64,000 nucleotides of DNA, taken from the NCBI GenBank assembly GCA_020635905.1, contig JACJYV010000003.1:62001-126000 (forward strand), given 5' to 3'. The notes beneath the pieces were generated by a model. It ran no database searches, was not told the origin of the DNA, and saw nothing but the letters and a program-made list of their open reading frames with translations. This DNA is from Bacteroidia bacterium (lineage in GTDB: Bacteria > Bacteroidota > Bacteroidia > J057 > JADKCL01). The position numbers and the translations under genes were made by a program. Positions 57,595 through 64,000 of the stretch are shown one piece after another. The number at the start of each line of letters is the position of its first letter. Within the stretch, counting starts at the first letter, position 1.

Positions 57595-57606
57595 TGACAA
57601 TTGTCA
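57595..57606 (+). promoter_or_regulatory. Fnr-like operator TGAC-AATT-GTCA (box 5)
   Basis: A perfect palindrome within TTTGACAATTGTCATTTG, 29 bases past the regulator's stop and 58 before the next ATG. A weak TGAAATTG lies at 57629-57636, close to the expected -7 position. Confidence 0.55.
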
Positions 57607-57664
57607 TTTGAAAGGGTAACGTAAGGGGTGAAATTGAAAGCTGATTCGTTTAAACTTAATTAAG

Positions 57665-58054
57665 ATGCACATTTCAGAAATCGCACGGTTCTTAAAAGAA
57701 GAGGAAAAGAAGACTCTTACCCTGGAAAAAGGCGAATACCTGATTCATGCAGGTGATTTTCCGCACGAAATTTTCCTGGTTTGCAGCGGAACGGTGCATC
57801 TGGAATATAAGGGACAACGTTCCTCCCGGAGGGAAGGGCAGAATCCGGGGCTCAATCGCCAGATTTGGGGGTTGAAAGAGGCAATTTTAAAAGTTCCTTA
57901 CGCATGCTCCGCGGTGGCTAAAGAGTCCTTGCTGGTTAATGTGTATCCCTGGGAATGCATCTATCAAATCAGCGACGAAAATCCTGGCCTCCGCCTCAAA
58001 TTGATGGAAATGATCGCTCAGGAAATCAACCAGACTGCACTTCATTTCGAGTAG
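57665..58054 (+). CDS. stand-alone cyclic-nucleotide-binding-domain protein (no DNA-binding domain)
   Basis: A 129-residue protein, similar to the sensor half of Crp/Fnr proteins: LEKGEYLIHAGDFPHEIFLVCSGTVHLEYKG then a variable loop and LLVNVYPWECIYQISDENP, followed by one long helix (GLRLKLMEMIAQEINQTAL) that would be the dimerisation helix. The frame stops there, with no helix-turn-helix, and no HTH remnant appears in the next 100 bases. It could form heterodimers with the regulator upstream, or respond to a ligand on its own. Preceded by its own Fnr-like box, followed by a terminator. Confidence 0.75.
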   Translation: MHISEIARFLKEEEKKTLTLEKGEYLIHAGDFPHEIFLVCSGTVHLEYKGQRSSRREGQNPGLNRQIWGLKEAILKVPYACSAVAKESLLVNVYPWECIYQISDENPGLRLKLMEMIAQEINQTALHFE

Positions 58055-58106
58055 TATTTTTTGGGCCGAATTGCATAATCCACGGCCTTCTCATACATTC
58101 AGGTTG

Positions 58107-58131
58107 GGCAGTCCCTTGGGACTGCCTTTTT
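58107..58131 (+). terminator. intrinsic terminator after the cNMP-domain gene
   Basis: GGCAGTCCC / GGGACTGCC perfect stem, followed by TTTTT. Confidence 0.88.
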
Positions 58132-58174
58132 GCTTGGGGAGAATTATGATTAATTTCCCCAAAATAATAATCGC

Positions 58175-58933
58175 ATGAAAATTGATCTGAGCGGCCAGAA
58201 TATTCTGGTCACCGGGGCCAGCCGGGGCATTGGACGGGCACTGGCGGAAGCCCTCGCGGGCGCAGGCGCCCGGGTGGCTGTCCATTTTCACCAAAAGGAG
58301 GATGAAGCCGCCCAACTGGCGGGCCAGTTGGGCCATGGAGCCCGGGCCTTTCAGGCCGATCTGGGCCAACCTGGTGAGACCATGCGACTGTGGGAGGAGG
58401 TTCTGGCCGATTTCGGCCATATTTCCTGTCTGGTCAATAATGCGGGCGTAGCCATCCCGGCCAATGCATCGCAAAGCGATGCGGAGTGGCTGGAAGCCTG
58501 GGAACGTACCCTGGCGGTCAATCTGACTGCCACGGCCATCCTTTCCCGCCTGGCGGTACGGCATTTTCAGAATCAGTGCGGCGGCCGTCTTATTCACATT
58601 GCCTCGCGGGCTGCTTTTCGGGGTGACACCCCGGATTATCTGGCTTATGCTGCCTCCAAAGGAGGCATGGTGGCCCTGCACCGCTCCCTGGCGCGGGGCT
58701 TTGGCAAGGCCGGGATCAAAAGTTTTTTGATCGCTCCCGGCTTTGTGCGGACCGACATGGCCCAGGATTTCATGGACGCCTACGGCGAAGATTATGCCCT
58801 GAATGACATTGCCCTGCCCACCCTGACCGAGCCAGCAGATTTGGGCCCTCTGACAGTTTTACTGGCCAGCGGCCTCGCTGACCACGCCACAGGCGGCACT
58901 TTCGATGTGAATGCGGGGAGTTATGTTCATTAG
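58175..58933 (+). CDS. short-chain dehydrogenase/reductase, FabG-like
   Basis: A 252-residue classical SDR: TGASRGIG (13-20) for the dinucleotide, NNAG (88-91), catalytic S144, Y158 and K162 (YAASK), and the C-terminal GGTFDVNAGSYVH typical of FabG-like enzymes. It oxidises or reduces a hydroxyl/keto group with NAD(P)H; the substrate is not clear, and 3-oxoacyl-ACP reductase is only the closest general label since fabG proper usually lies with other fatty-acid genes. Small intergenic gaps on either side and separate terminators suggest a single-gene transcript. Confidence 0.85.
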   Translation: MKIDLSGQNILVTGASRGIGRALAEALAGAGARVAVHFHQKEDEAAQLAGQLGHGARAFQADLGQPGETMRLWEEVLADFGHISCLVNNAGVAIPANASQSDAEWLEAWERTLAVNLTATAILSRLAVRHFQNQCGGRLIHIASRAAFRGDTPDYLAYAASKGGMVALHRSLARGFGKAGIKSFLIAPGFVRTDMAQDFMDAYGEDYALNDIALPTLTEPADLGPLTVLLASGLADHATGGTFDVNAGSYVH

Positions 58934-59020
58934 TTTTGAGCTGCAAGCTTCGAGCTGCGAGCTTCGAGCATGACTGCTGATAGCTGATAGCTGACCGCTG
59001 ACTGCTGACTGCTGACCGCC
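58934..59020. repeat. simple GCTGACTGCTGAC-type tandem repeat
   Basis: AGCTGATAGCTGACCGCTGA and CTGACTGCTGACTGCTGACC run as imperfect 7-mers (GCTGACN), preceded by AGCTTCGAGCTGCGAGCTTCG. A shorter block of the same 7-mer is at 37958-37990. Confidence 0.7.
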
Positions 59021-59061
59021 AAAAAAAAATCCCCCTGATCGAAACCAGGGGGATTTTTTTA
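59021..59061. terminator. bidirectional intrinsic terminator
   Basis: AAAAAAAAATCCCCCTG / CAGGGGGATTTTTTT: A tract and T tract on both sides, serving the SDR gene (+) and the convergent OmpA/TPR gene (-). Confidence 0.92.
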
Positions 59062-59077
59062 CGAGTTTGAAAAACTC

Positions 59078-60814
59078 TTAGTTGGTAGCAGCTTTGAATT
59101 CAGCTGAAGACCAGTATTTGCGGAACTCGAGGTCGGATTTGGCTTTGGTGCTCAGGGTACCGTCGAGTTGGCAGGCTTTTTTCAGGTTTACGGTCATGGT
59201 GCTGGCATCAGAAGCGCGGGCTCCGGCCACAGCCATTACGTAGTAGCTGAGTGCATGCTCTTTATTTTCTTTGATGGCTTCGGTCAGGCTGGCTTTGGCA
59301 CCGGCGAGGTCGTTGTTCAGCAGCTTGCAGAGACCAGCGTTGTAGTTACCGCAATCCATTCCTGAAGCAGAGTTGAATTTCTCAACTGCCAGGTTGTAAC
59401 GGGCCATTTTTTCCAGAACCACACCCAGGTTGAAGTTGGCTTCAGGGGTGGATTTACCAGCCAGTGAGGTTTCAAACAGGGATTTGGCATCGCGGTATTG
59501 CTTGTCCATCATTTTGGCAACGCCAAAGTTGTTGGAGATAGCGTAGTGACCAGTTTTCAGTTTGTCAGCTTTTTCAAGCATTTCCAGACCAGCTTTGGTA
59601 TCGCCCTGGCTCAGGTAAACAGCACCCAGGTCGTTGAATACGCGGTGATCAGAAGGATAAGCTTCGCGGAAGGCTTCGAGGAGCACTTTTTTGCCGTCGA
59701 GGCTGGTAACGCGGCAGATTGCATACAGCCACTCTTCTTTCTCGAAAGTTTCTTTCAATGAACCAGAGAATTTACCGTCGATGAAGTCCTGAGAAATTTT
59801 GTCGATTTCCTGGTCGGTTTTGCGGGGCTCGTAGCCTTCGATTTTGATGGTGGCACGACGCAGAGGAGCCAGGATGTTTTCAACTTTTTCTTTTCCGCCA
59901 ACCAGAGCCATGATCTGAGCTTCTTTGTCGTCTTCAGAAAGACCGGCAGAAATGATTTCGAGGATTTGGGATTTGATATCCTGGGTGTAAGGCAGGCCGT
60001 TTACGCTGGCTTTGAAACCTTCCCAGTCTTCGTGGGTAACGCTGATATCAAAGAAGTTGGAATCCAGATAAGATTCGTAACCGCTTTCTTTGAGTTTGCC
60101 GGTCAGCCATTCCTGAACCTGCTTGGAGCGGTTTACGGACAGCATTACGTTACGCTTGTAAGGACCTTCGGGAGAAGCAAAACCTTTGATGGTGATTTTG
60201 GTGGCGGGATACTTTTTGGTCAGGAAGTCGCCAATGGCAACAATGTCAGACTTTTTGTAATCGCCTTCCTGAATTTTGAAAACGTCCTTGGGGAAAGAGA
60301 AACGGGCTTCGAGGCTGAGGGGTTTTTCTTTTTCGTATTTGTTTTCGAGGCAGTCAACGAAAATGAATTTAGGATCTTCACAAACCAGGCGGGAAGTGGT
60401 GATACAGCACTGGGCCAGGTTTTCAACATTGGGGAGTTCAAATTCTTTGCCTTTGCGGTCGTATGACTGCTTCAGCATGAGAGGGTTACCGTTCATGTCG
60501 TCGGTGTAACCACGGGAAACATTAACCGTGGTATCCACCCCGGTTTTCTTGATTTTGGGATACTTTTCAGAGGTGATGACGACTTTTTTCTGAGAACGGC
60601 TACCAATCATGGCCTCGCCAGTGTAGGTTCCGCCTTTTTTGAACTTGTTTTTGGGTGGTACAGTAGCCCTGATCGAATATTTAACAGAGTCTGCATGGAC
60701 TTCGATCGGATCGGGTTTGGCAGTTACGGCAGCTCCCTGGAAATTTTTACAAGAGTAAAAAGTACCTACCAGGAGAACGATAACCGCAATAATAAGATGG
60801 TTGTGCTTCATCAT
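59078..60814 (-). CDS. OmpA-like/TPR lipoprotein
   Basis: A 578-residue outer-membrane-type lipoprotein from ATG 60814 (MMKHNHLIIAVIVLLVGTFYSC; lipid cysteine after FYS). The frame extends ten codons further, but that covers the predicted leader. Residues ~30-165 are a beta-rich domain; ~195-300 contain an OmpA-like element (ITIKGFASPEGPYKRNVMLS, NRSKQVQEWL); ~370-575 are TPR-like pairs (HRVFNDLGAVYLSQGDTKAGLEMLEKADKLK; SNNFGVAKMMDKQYRDAKSLFETSLAG). The peptidoglycan-binding D/R pair of true OmpA domains is not recognisable. The order (OmpA-like before TPR) is opposite to PorE-type proteins. Likely a periplasmic scaffold tying outer membrane to wall. Confidence 0.82.
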   Translation of the reverse strand: MMKHNHLIIAVIVLLVGTFYSCKNFQGAAVTAKPDPIEVHADSVKYSIRATVPPKNKFKKGGTYTGEAMIGSRSQKKVVITSEKYPKIKKTGVDTTVNVSRGYTDDMNGNPLMLKQSYDRKGKEFELPNVENLAQCCITTSRLVCEDPKFIFVDCLENKYEKEKPLSLEARFSFPKDVFKIQEGDYKKSDIVAIGDFLTKKYPATKITIKGFASPEGPYKRNVMLSVNRSKQVQEWLTGKLKESGYESYLDSNFFDISVTHEDWEGFKASVNGLPYTQDIKSQILEIISAGLSEDDKEAQIMALVGGKEKVENILAPLRRATIKIEGYEPRKTDQEIDKISQDFIDGKFSGSLKETFEKEEWLYAICRVTSLDGKKVLLEAFREAYPSDHRVFNDLGAVYLSQGDTKAGLEMLEKADKLKTGHYAISNNFGVAKMMDKQYRDAKSLFETSLAGKSTPEANFNLGVVLEKMARYNLAVEKFNSASGMDCGNYNAGLCKLLNNDLAGAKASLTEAIKENKEHALSYYVMAVAGARASDASTMTVNLKKACQLDGTLSTKAKSDLEFRKYWSSAEFKAATN

Positions 60815-60860
60815 TATTTTTGTGGATTCAATTTGTGGAAACATGTGATTTAAACAGGCC

Positions 60861-60868
60861 CAAAGTTA
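60861..60868 (-). promoter_or_regulatory. -7 promoter element of the OmpA/TPR gene
   Basis: On the minus strand TAACTTTG, exact TAnnTTTG, 47 bases before the ATG. A TTTG (60884-60881) lies closer than the normal -33 spacing. Confidence 0.5.
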
Positions 60869-60992
60869 GAGATTTATTTTCAAAAAAATAAAAATAATTT
60901 TTCATTTTGGATGAGGCTCTTTTTTATTAAAAATCCTCTATATTTAGGCCGGAAAGCCAATATTCAGGGCTTGTCACACCACTTTTTCAGGT

Positions 60993-61211
60993 TTGAAAGA
61001 AAATACCTATTACATCCTCAGAATCAAGGGAAAAGCCAAGATTCCCGACTACATCCAGGTCAGGGATTCAGACTTCACTTTGATCGGCTATTTCAGGCCG
61101 GGAAGGGATGAAAGAATTTTGGCCACACTCGGGACAGATGATGCCGTAAACAAACTAAAGGCTGCTATCGTGGACCTGGATTACGGCAAAATTCAAAAAG
61201 TTGAATTATGA
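60993..61211 (+). CDS. small conserved-looking protein coupled to ftsE
   Basis: A 72-residue basic protein starting at TTG 60993 (MKENTYYILRIKGKAKIPDY); no ATG start is available. No signal or membrane helix; three strand-like stretches (TYYILRIKGKA; YIQVRDSDFTLIGYF; KLKAAIVDLDYGKIQKVEL) suggest a compact alpha/beta fold. The stop overlaps the ftsE ATG as ATGA, so the two are synthesised together. Function unknown. Confidence 0.65.
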   Translation: MKENTYYILRIKGKAKIPDYIQVRDSDFTLIGYFRPGRDERILATLGTDDAVNKLKAAIVDLDYGKIQKVEL

Positions 61212-61912
61212 CCGAATCGTTTGCAGGAGACGTACTGAAATTTGAAAATGTGCATGCGGGTTATGAAAACCGCCCCGTCTTGCAGGACGTCAATTTTTCC
61301 ATTCAGAAAGGCGAGTTTGTGTACCTCGTGGGCCGCACAGGCGCAGGAAAAAGCTCCATTCTCAAGCTCACCTATGCCGACATGAAGCCCATTCAGGGCA
61401 AGGTTCAGGTGGGTGATTACGACATTGGGACCATTAAAAAGAAGGAAATTCCCTTTCTCAGGAGAAAACTGGGCATTGTATTCCAGGATTTCCAACTCCT
61501 CCCCGATCGCAACGTCTTTGAAAACATCCGTTTTGCCCTGCAGGCCACGGGCTGGAAAGATAAAAATAAAATCAGAAACAGGATTTCTGAGGTTTTGGTA
61601 AAAGTGGGACTGGCTTCCCGCGAAAAGAGCATGCCGCACCAGCTTTCAGGGGGAGAACAGCAACGCATCAGCATTGCCCGGGCCCTGATCAACGATCCCA
61701 TTCTCCTCCTGGCCGACGAACCCACGGGCAACCTCGATCCCGAGGCCACGGAAATGATCATGGAAATCCTTTTCAGGATCAATCTGGCGGGAACTTCTGT
61801 GCTCATGGCCACCCATGAGCACGGACTGATCGACCGCTACACTGCCCGCACCCTGGAGTGCAAGGAAGGGAGCATCATCGATCACAGACTTGACTTTGGC
61901 ACAAAGTCATAA
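61208..61912 (+). CDS. ftsE: FtsE-type ABC transporter ATPase
   Basis: A 234-residue ABC ATPase that, with the membrane protein FtsX, controls peptidoglycan hydrolases at the division site. Walker A GRTGAGKS (42-49), Q-loop VFQDFQLLP, signature LSGGEQQRISIARAL, Walker B ILLLADEPTGNLDP and the switch H in MATHEHGLI. The F-E-N-V opening and RRKLGIVFQDFQLLPDRNVFENI are FtsE-like; a LolD-type ATPase is the alternative. No ftsX is in the window, which is common in Bacteroidota. The 3' end overlaps the convergent glycosyltransferase gene by 31 bp. Confidence 0.88.
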   Translation: MTESFAGDVLKFENVHAGYENRPVLQDVNFSIQKGEFVYLVGRTGAGKSSILKLTYADMKPIQGKVQVGDYDIGTIKKKEIPFLRRKLGIVFQDFQLLPDRNVFENIRFALQATGWKDKNKIRNRISEVLVKVGLASREKSMPHQLSGGEQQRISIARALINDPILLLADEPTGNLDPEATEMIMEILFRINLAGTSVLMATHEHGLIDRYTARTLECKEGSIIDHRLDFGTKS

Positions 61913-62994
61913 AAGGAGGCGAGCACATCCTTTTCCTTTTCCCAGCACAATTCCTTCGCTGCATTCAGACAGTTTTCCTGGAATGAAAGCCACTTTTCCT
62001 CGTTCTGAAGCATTTCCCTGACTTTCTCCGCCAGCTTTTCGGGGGTCCGTTCCTCTTTTCCAAGCACCTCCCCTACCTTATAAGACTGAACCAGACTGCG
62101 CATTTCGGGCAGATCAGAAACCAGCACGGGCACTCCCGCCTGGATGTAATCAAACAGTTTATTGGGCAGGGCAAAATGATAATTCTCCCCTGCATCCTCT
62201 TCCAGACTAAAGCCTAAAGACGCTGAAAGGGTAATTTCTTTCAGTTTTTCAGGCAACACAAATCCCAAAAACTGCACCCGTTCCTTCAGACCTTCCTCCT
62301 TCACCAATTGTACCAAATTTTCCTTCACATCCCCATTCCCGGCAATCCACAAGACGTTTTCAGGCAGATACTTCATGCTTCGTATCATCAGTTCGATCCC
62401 ACGGGAAAGGTTCAACGCCCCCTGATAGATAAGGATTTCGCCTGGAGCGCTGCGGGTTTGGGGGAATTCTCTAAGCAAGGGCAGATTACGCATTACCCTG
62501 ACCGGCACGTTGTACTTTTCAGAAAATATGCCCGCCAGGGAGTCATTCACGGTAAATGCCTGCTTCAAACGGGGAAAAATCCATCGTTCCAGGGTCAGCC
62601 AGATGGACCGGGTCAGTTTGCGGCCCTGCAACTCGGGGACTTCCGTAAAATACTCATGTGAATCATAGACCAATGGCTTGCCCTTCAGGCGGGAAGCCAG
62701 GAAGTTGGCCAGCAGGGTATCAAGGTCGTTGGCGTGGAGGTAGTGGAATTTTTGACCAAGCAGATACAGAAACAGCCTGATATTATATTCCAGATAAAAG
62801 AATTTCCCCCGTCGAAAAAACATATTGAAACGCAGACACTCGTAAGGACGCAGTTTTAAGGGCAGGGAATGGGGCAATGAACGCCCGATCAGCGTCACCT
62901 CAGCCCCGGCCTCGTGCAGGGTTGTAGCCACCCGGTCCACCCGCTGATCACTACTCAGGTCGTTGGTAACAGATATGATGATGCGCTTTTTCAA
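61882..62994 (-). CDS. glycosyltransferase, GT4-like
   Basis: A 370-residue GT-B enzyme: N-terminal Rossmann half (RIIISVTNDLSSDQRVDRVATTL; YLHANDLDTLLANFLAS; VYDSHEYFTEVPEL) and C-terminal half (LIYQGALNLSRGIELMI; LWIAGNGDVKENLV; LPNKLFDYIQAGVPVLVSDLPEM) with the expected EX7E-like region (FSLEEDAGENYHFALPNKLFDYI). It transfers an activated sugar, probably in envelope polysaccharide synthesis; the sugar is unknown. Start TTG 62994 overlaps the recQ stop as TTGA. A later ATG is not available in the conserved start. Confidence 0.85.
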   Translation of the reverse strand: MKKRIIISVTNDLSSDQRVDRVATTLHEAGAEVTLIGRSLPHSLPLKLRPYECLRFNMFFRRGKFFYLEYNIRLFLYLLGQKFHYLHANDLDTLLANFLASRLKGKPLVYDSHEYFTEVPELQGRKLTRSIWLTLERWIFPRLKQAFTVNDSLAGIFSEKYNVPVRVMRNLPLLREFPQTRSAPGEILIYQGALNLSRGIELMIRSMKYLPENVLWIAGNGDVKENLVQLVKEEGLKERVQFLGFVLPEKLKEITLSASLGFSLEEDAGENYHFALPNKLFDYIQAGVPVLVSDLPEMRSLVQSYKVGEVLGKEERTPEKLAEKVREMLQNEEKWLSFQENCLNAAKELCWEKEKDVLASFYDFVPKSSL

Positions 62995-64000
62995 ATGTTT
63001 TCTCCCGGAAAGAGGAAAGTTTGGGCATCCACCCGAATGACCCTGCGGTCGATCAACTCCCGCAGGCAGGCTTCCAGGGCATCGCCCGCCTCCCCTTCAA
63101 TGCGTTTCAGCATTTCGCGGTAGGTAACAGGTCCCTGTTCCAGCTCGACCAGAATCCGGGCATGGATCGCATCCCGCGTGAGTGCGGGACGGCCCACAGC
63201 CTGACAAAGATCGCATTTCCCGCAATTTTCTGTCGTTTTTTCTCCAAAATATTGCTGGATAAAGCGGCTGCGGCATCCACCTGCGGGCCCCACATATTCC
63301 AGCATTTTCTCCAACCTTGTCTTGCCCAGGTCCTGCAGGAAATTGTATTTATGCCAATTGAGTTCGTTGCGGGTAAGGCGGTGACGAGGTTGAAAAAAGC
63401 GAATCTGTGGCAAGGCCCGTGCGGGTTGATAATCGATCCAGCCCCGCTCGCCCATGAAGCGCAATTGCTCCTCCAACTCCTCCTGACGGATTTTCAGCCT
63501 GCCCGCCCAACTTGCCGGCAAAAAGGAAATTTCCTGAATATAAACCTCCCCACCCGAATTGCGCAGGATAAAATCAACCAGTTTGGCGTAGGCGGGGTGC
63601 CTTTCCTTGAATTCCAAAACTGCCCTGGGACCAATTCTGAAGCGAATAAGGGCAAAATTATCGGGGTTTTCTTCAAAATTGAGCACGCCTTCGTTGTCGA
63701 GGATGCGCAGGGCGTGGTAAAAGGTGCGGGCGGGAATGCCAGCTTTGGTGGCCGCCTGCCCCACATCAAATCCATGGATGGCTTCCACCGCTCCTACATT
63801 GGGAATGCGAAAAATATCGCACAAGCGGTCATAGGAATCCGCCACAGTTTCAAAAGGGGGATATTTTTCCAGGGCCCAGTCGCTCAGTTCGGCCTGGTCA
63901 GAAGGATTGGAAATCACCGCGGCCACCCCGGGTTTGCCGTCCCGTCCGGCCCGGCCTGCCTCCTGGTAGTAGCTTTCCAGTTCTGAGGGCAAATTATAAT
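62991..64000 (-). CDS. recQ: ATP-dependent DNA helicase RecQ, C-terminal part (cut by window edge)
   Basis: Open to the window end, stop at 62993-62991. The visible ~336 residues start within motif VI (YNLPSELESYYQEAGRAGRDG) and continue through the RecQ-Ct zinc domain (CRSRFIQQYFGEK and CGKCDLC, four cysteines) and a winged helix. RecQ unwinds DNA in recombination repair. The N-terminal helicase lobes lie beyond the window. The C-terminal region ends with an extra winged-helix-like segment (LTRDAIHARILVELEQGPVTYREMLKRIEG) and no HRDC domain is apparent. It is co-directional and overlapping with the glycosyltransferase gene. Confidence 0.9.
   Translation of the reverse strand, partial: YNLPSELESYYQEAGRAGRDGKPGVAAVISNPSDQAELSDWALEKYPPFETVADSYDRLCDIFRIPNVGAVEAIHGFDVGQAATKAGIPARTFYHALRILDNEGVLNFEENPDNFALIRFRIGPRAVLEFKERHPAYAKLVDFILRNSGGEVYIQEISFLPASWAGRLKIRQEELEEQLRFMGERGWIDYQPARALPQIRFFQPRHRLTRNELNWHKYNFLQDLGKTRLEKMLEYVGPAGGCRSRFIQQYFGEKTTENCGKCDLCQAVGRPALTRDAIHARILVELEQGPVTYREMLKRIEGEAGDALEACLRELIDRRVIRVDAQTFLFPGENI

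Noticed and set aside
61882..61912. 31-bp convergent overlap of ftsE and the glycosyltransferase gene as a possible frameshift
   Set aside because: Both C termini look normal in length and ending, so this is ordinary tight packing.

Overview
The window is chromosomal DNA of a Bacteroidota bacterium. Signs of this are type IX secretion (PorD, plus two proteins with C-terminal sorting tails), a CoaBC/PorD/RecN neighbourhood behind bamD and an Rpb6-type omega subunit, short Hc1-like histone genes, a DUF5723-TSP3-OmpA protein, TAnnTTTG-type -7 promoter elements and many intergenic GC-rich hairpin repeats. A Saprospiria-like lineage would fit, but nothing here fixes genus or species. There is no phage, IS transposase, rRNA operon or CRISPR array.

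Layout. 1-0.35 kb: end of a MerR-type regulator and tRNA-Pro(GGG). 0.35-1.3 kb: gene-free repeat zone. 1.3-4.8 kb: ligA, DUF6913 and dapA, translationally coupled. 4.8-5.3 kb: two tandem Hc1-like histone genes. 5.6-11.8 kb: housekeeping run bamD, rpoZ, coaBC, porD, a small possible LSm-like gene, recN, fabI. 12.2-13.7 kb: dnaB, reading left, with a cluster of DnaA-box-like 9-mers just upstream. 14.3-19.9 kb: two lipoproteins and a large outer-membrane OmpA protein. 20.4-24.7 kb: DUF58 protein and a SNF2 helicase. 25.4-36.7 kb: one 3754-residue surface protein of five ~537-residue beta-helix modules, an array of about 13 Ig-like repeats, a PKD domain and a T9SS tail. 36.7-38 kb: gene-free repeat zone with a 44-bp tandem array. 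38-52 kb, leftward: alpha-2-macroglobulin, two tandem [M48 metallopeptidase + small beta-barrel] cassettes, then penicillin-binding protein 1C. 52.5-54.7 kb: a TPR-like protein and a small T9SS-tailed protein. 54.8-58.1 kb: two divergent UspA proteins, a Crp/Fnr regulator and a stand-alone cyclic-nucleotide-binding-domain protein. 58.2-64 kb: an SDR, an OmpA/TPR lipoprotein, a small protein with ftsE, a glycosyltransferase and the 3' part of recQ.

Two areas stand out. First, at 54.8-57.7 kb every transcription start region carries a TGAC-N4-GTCA-type (Fnr-like) palindrome. In three cases the palindrome lies at exactly the same distance (29.5 bp, centre to first base) from a TAnnTTTG-like element. 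One of these promoters has no reading frame behind it; it runs about 115 nt into a strong intrinsic terminator and looks like an Fnr-controlled small RNA. Second, the 40.4-46.3 kb cassettes are a duplicated two-gene unit (signal peptide, HExxH protease and a co-translated barrel-like partner) between genes for an antiprotease-like A2M and PBP1C, which suggests a cell-envelope proteolysis or defence module not familiar to me.

All calls are from reading the sequence and family knowledge; no database search was possible.
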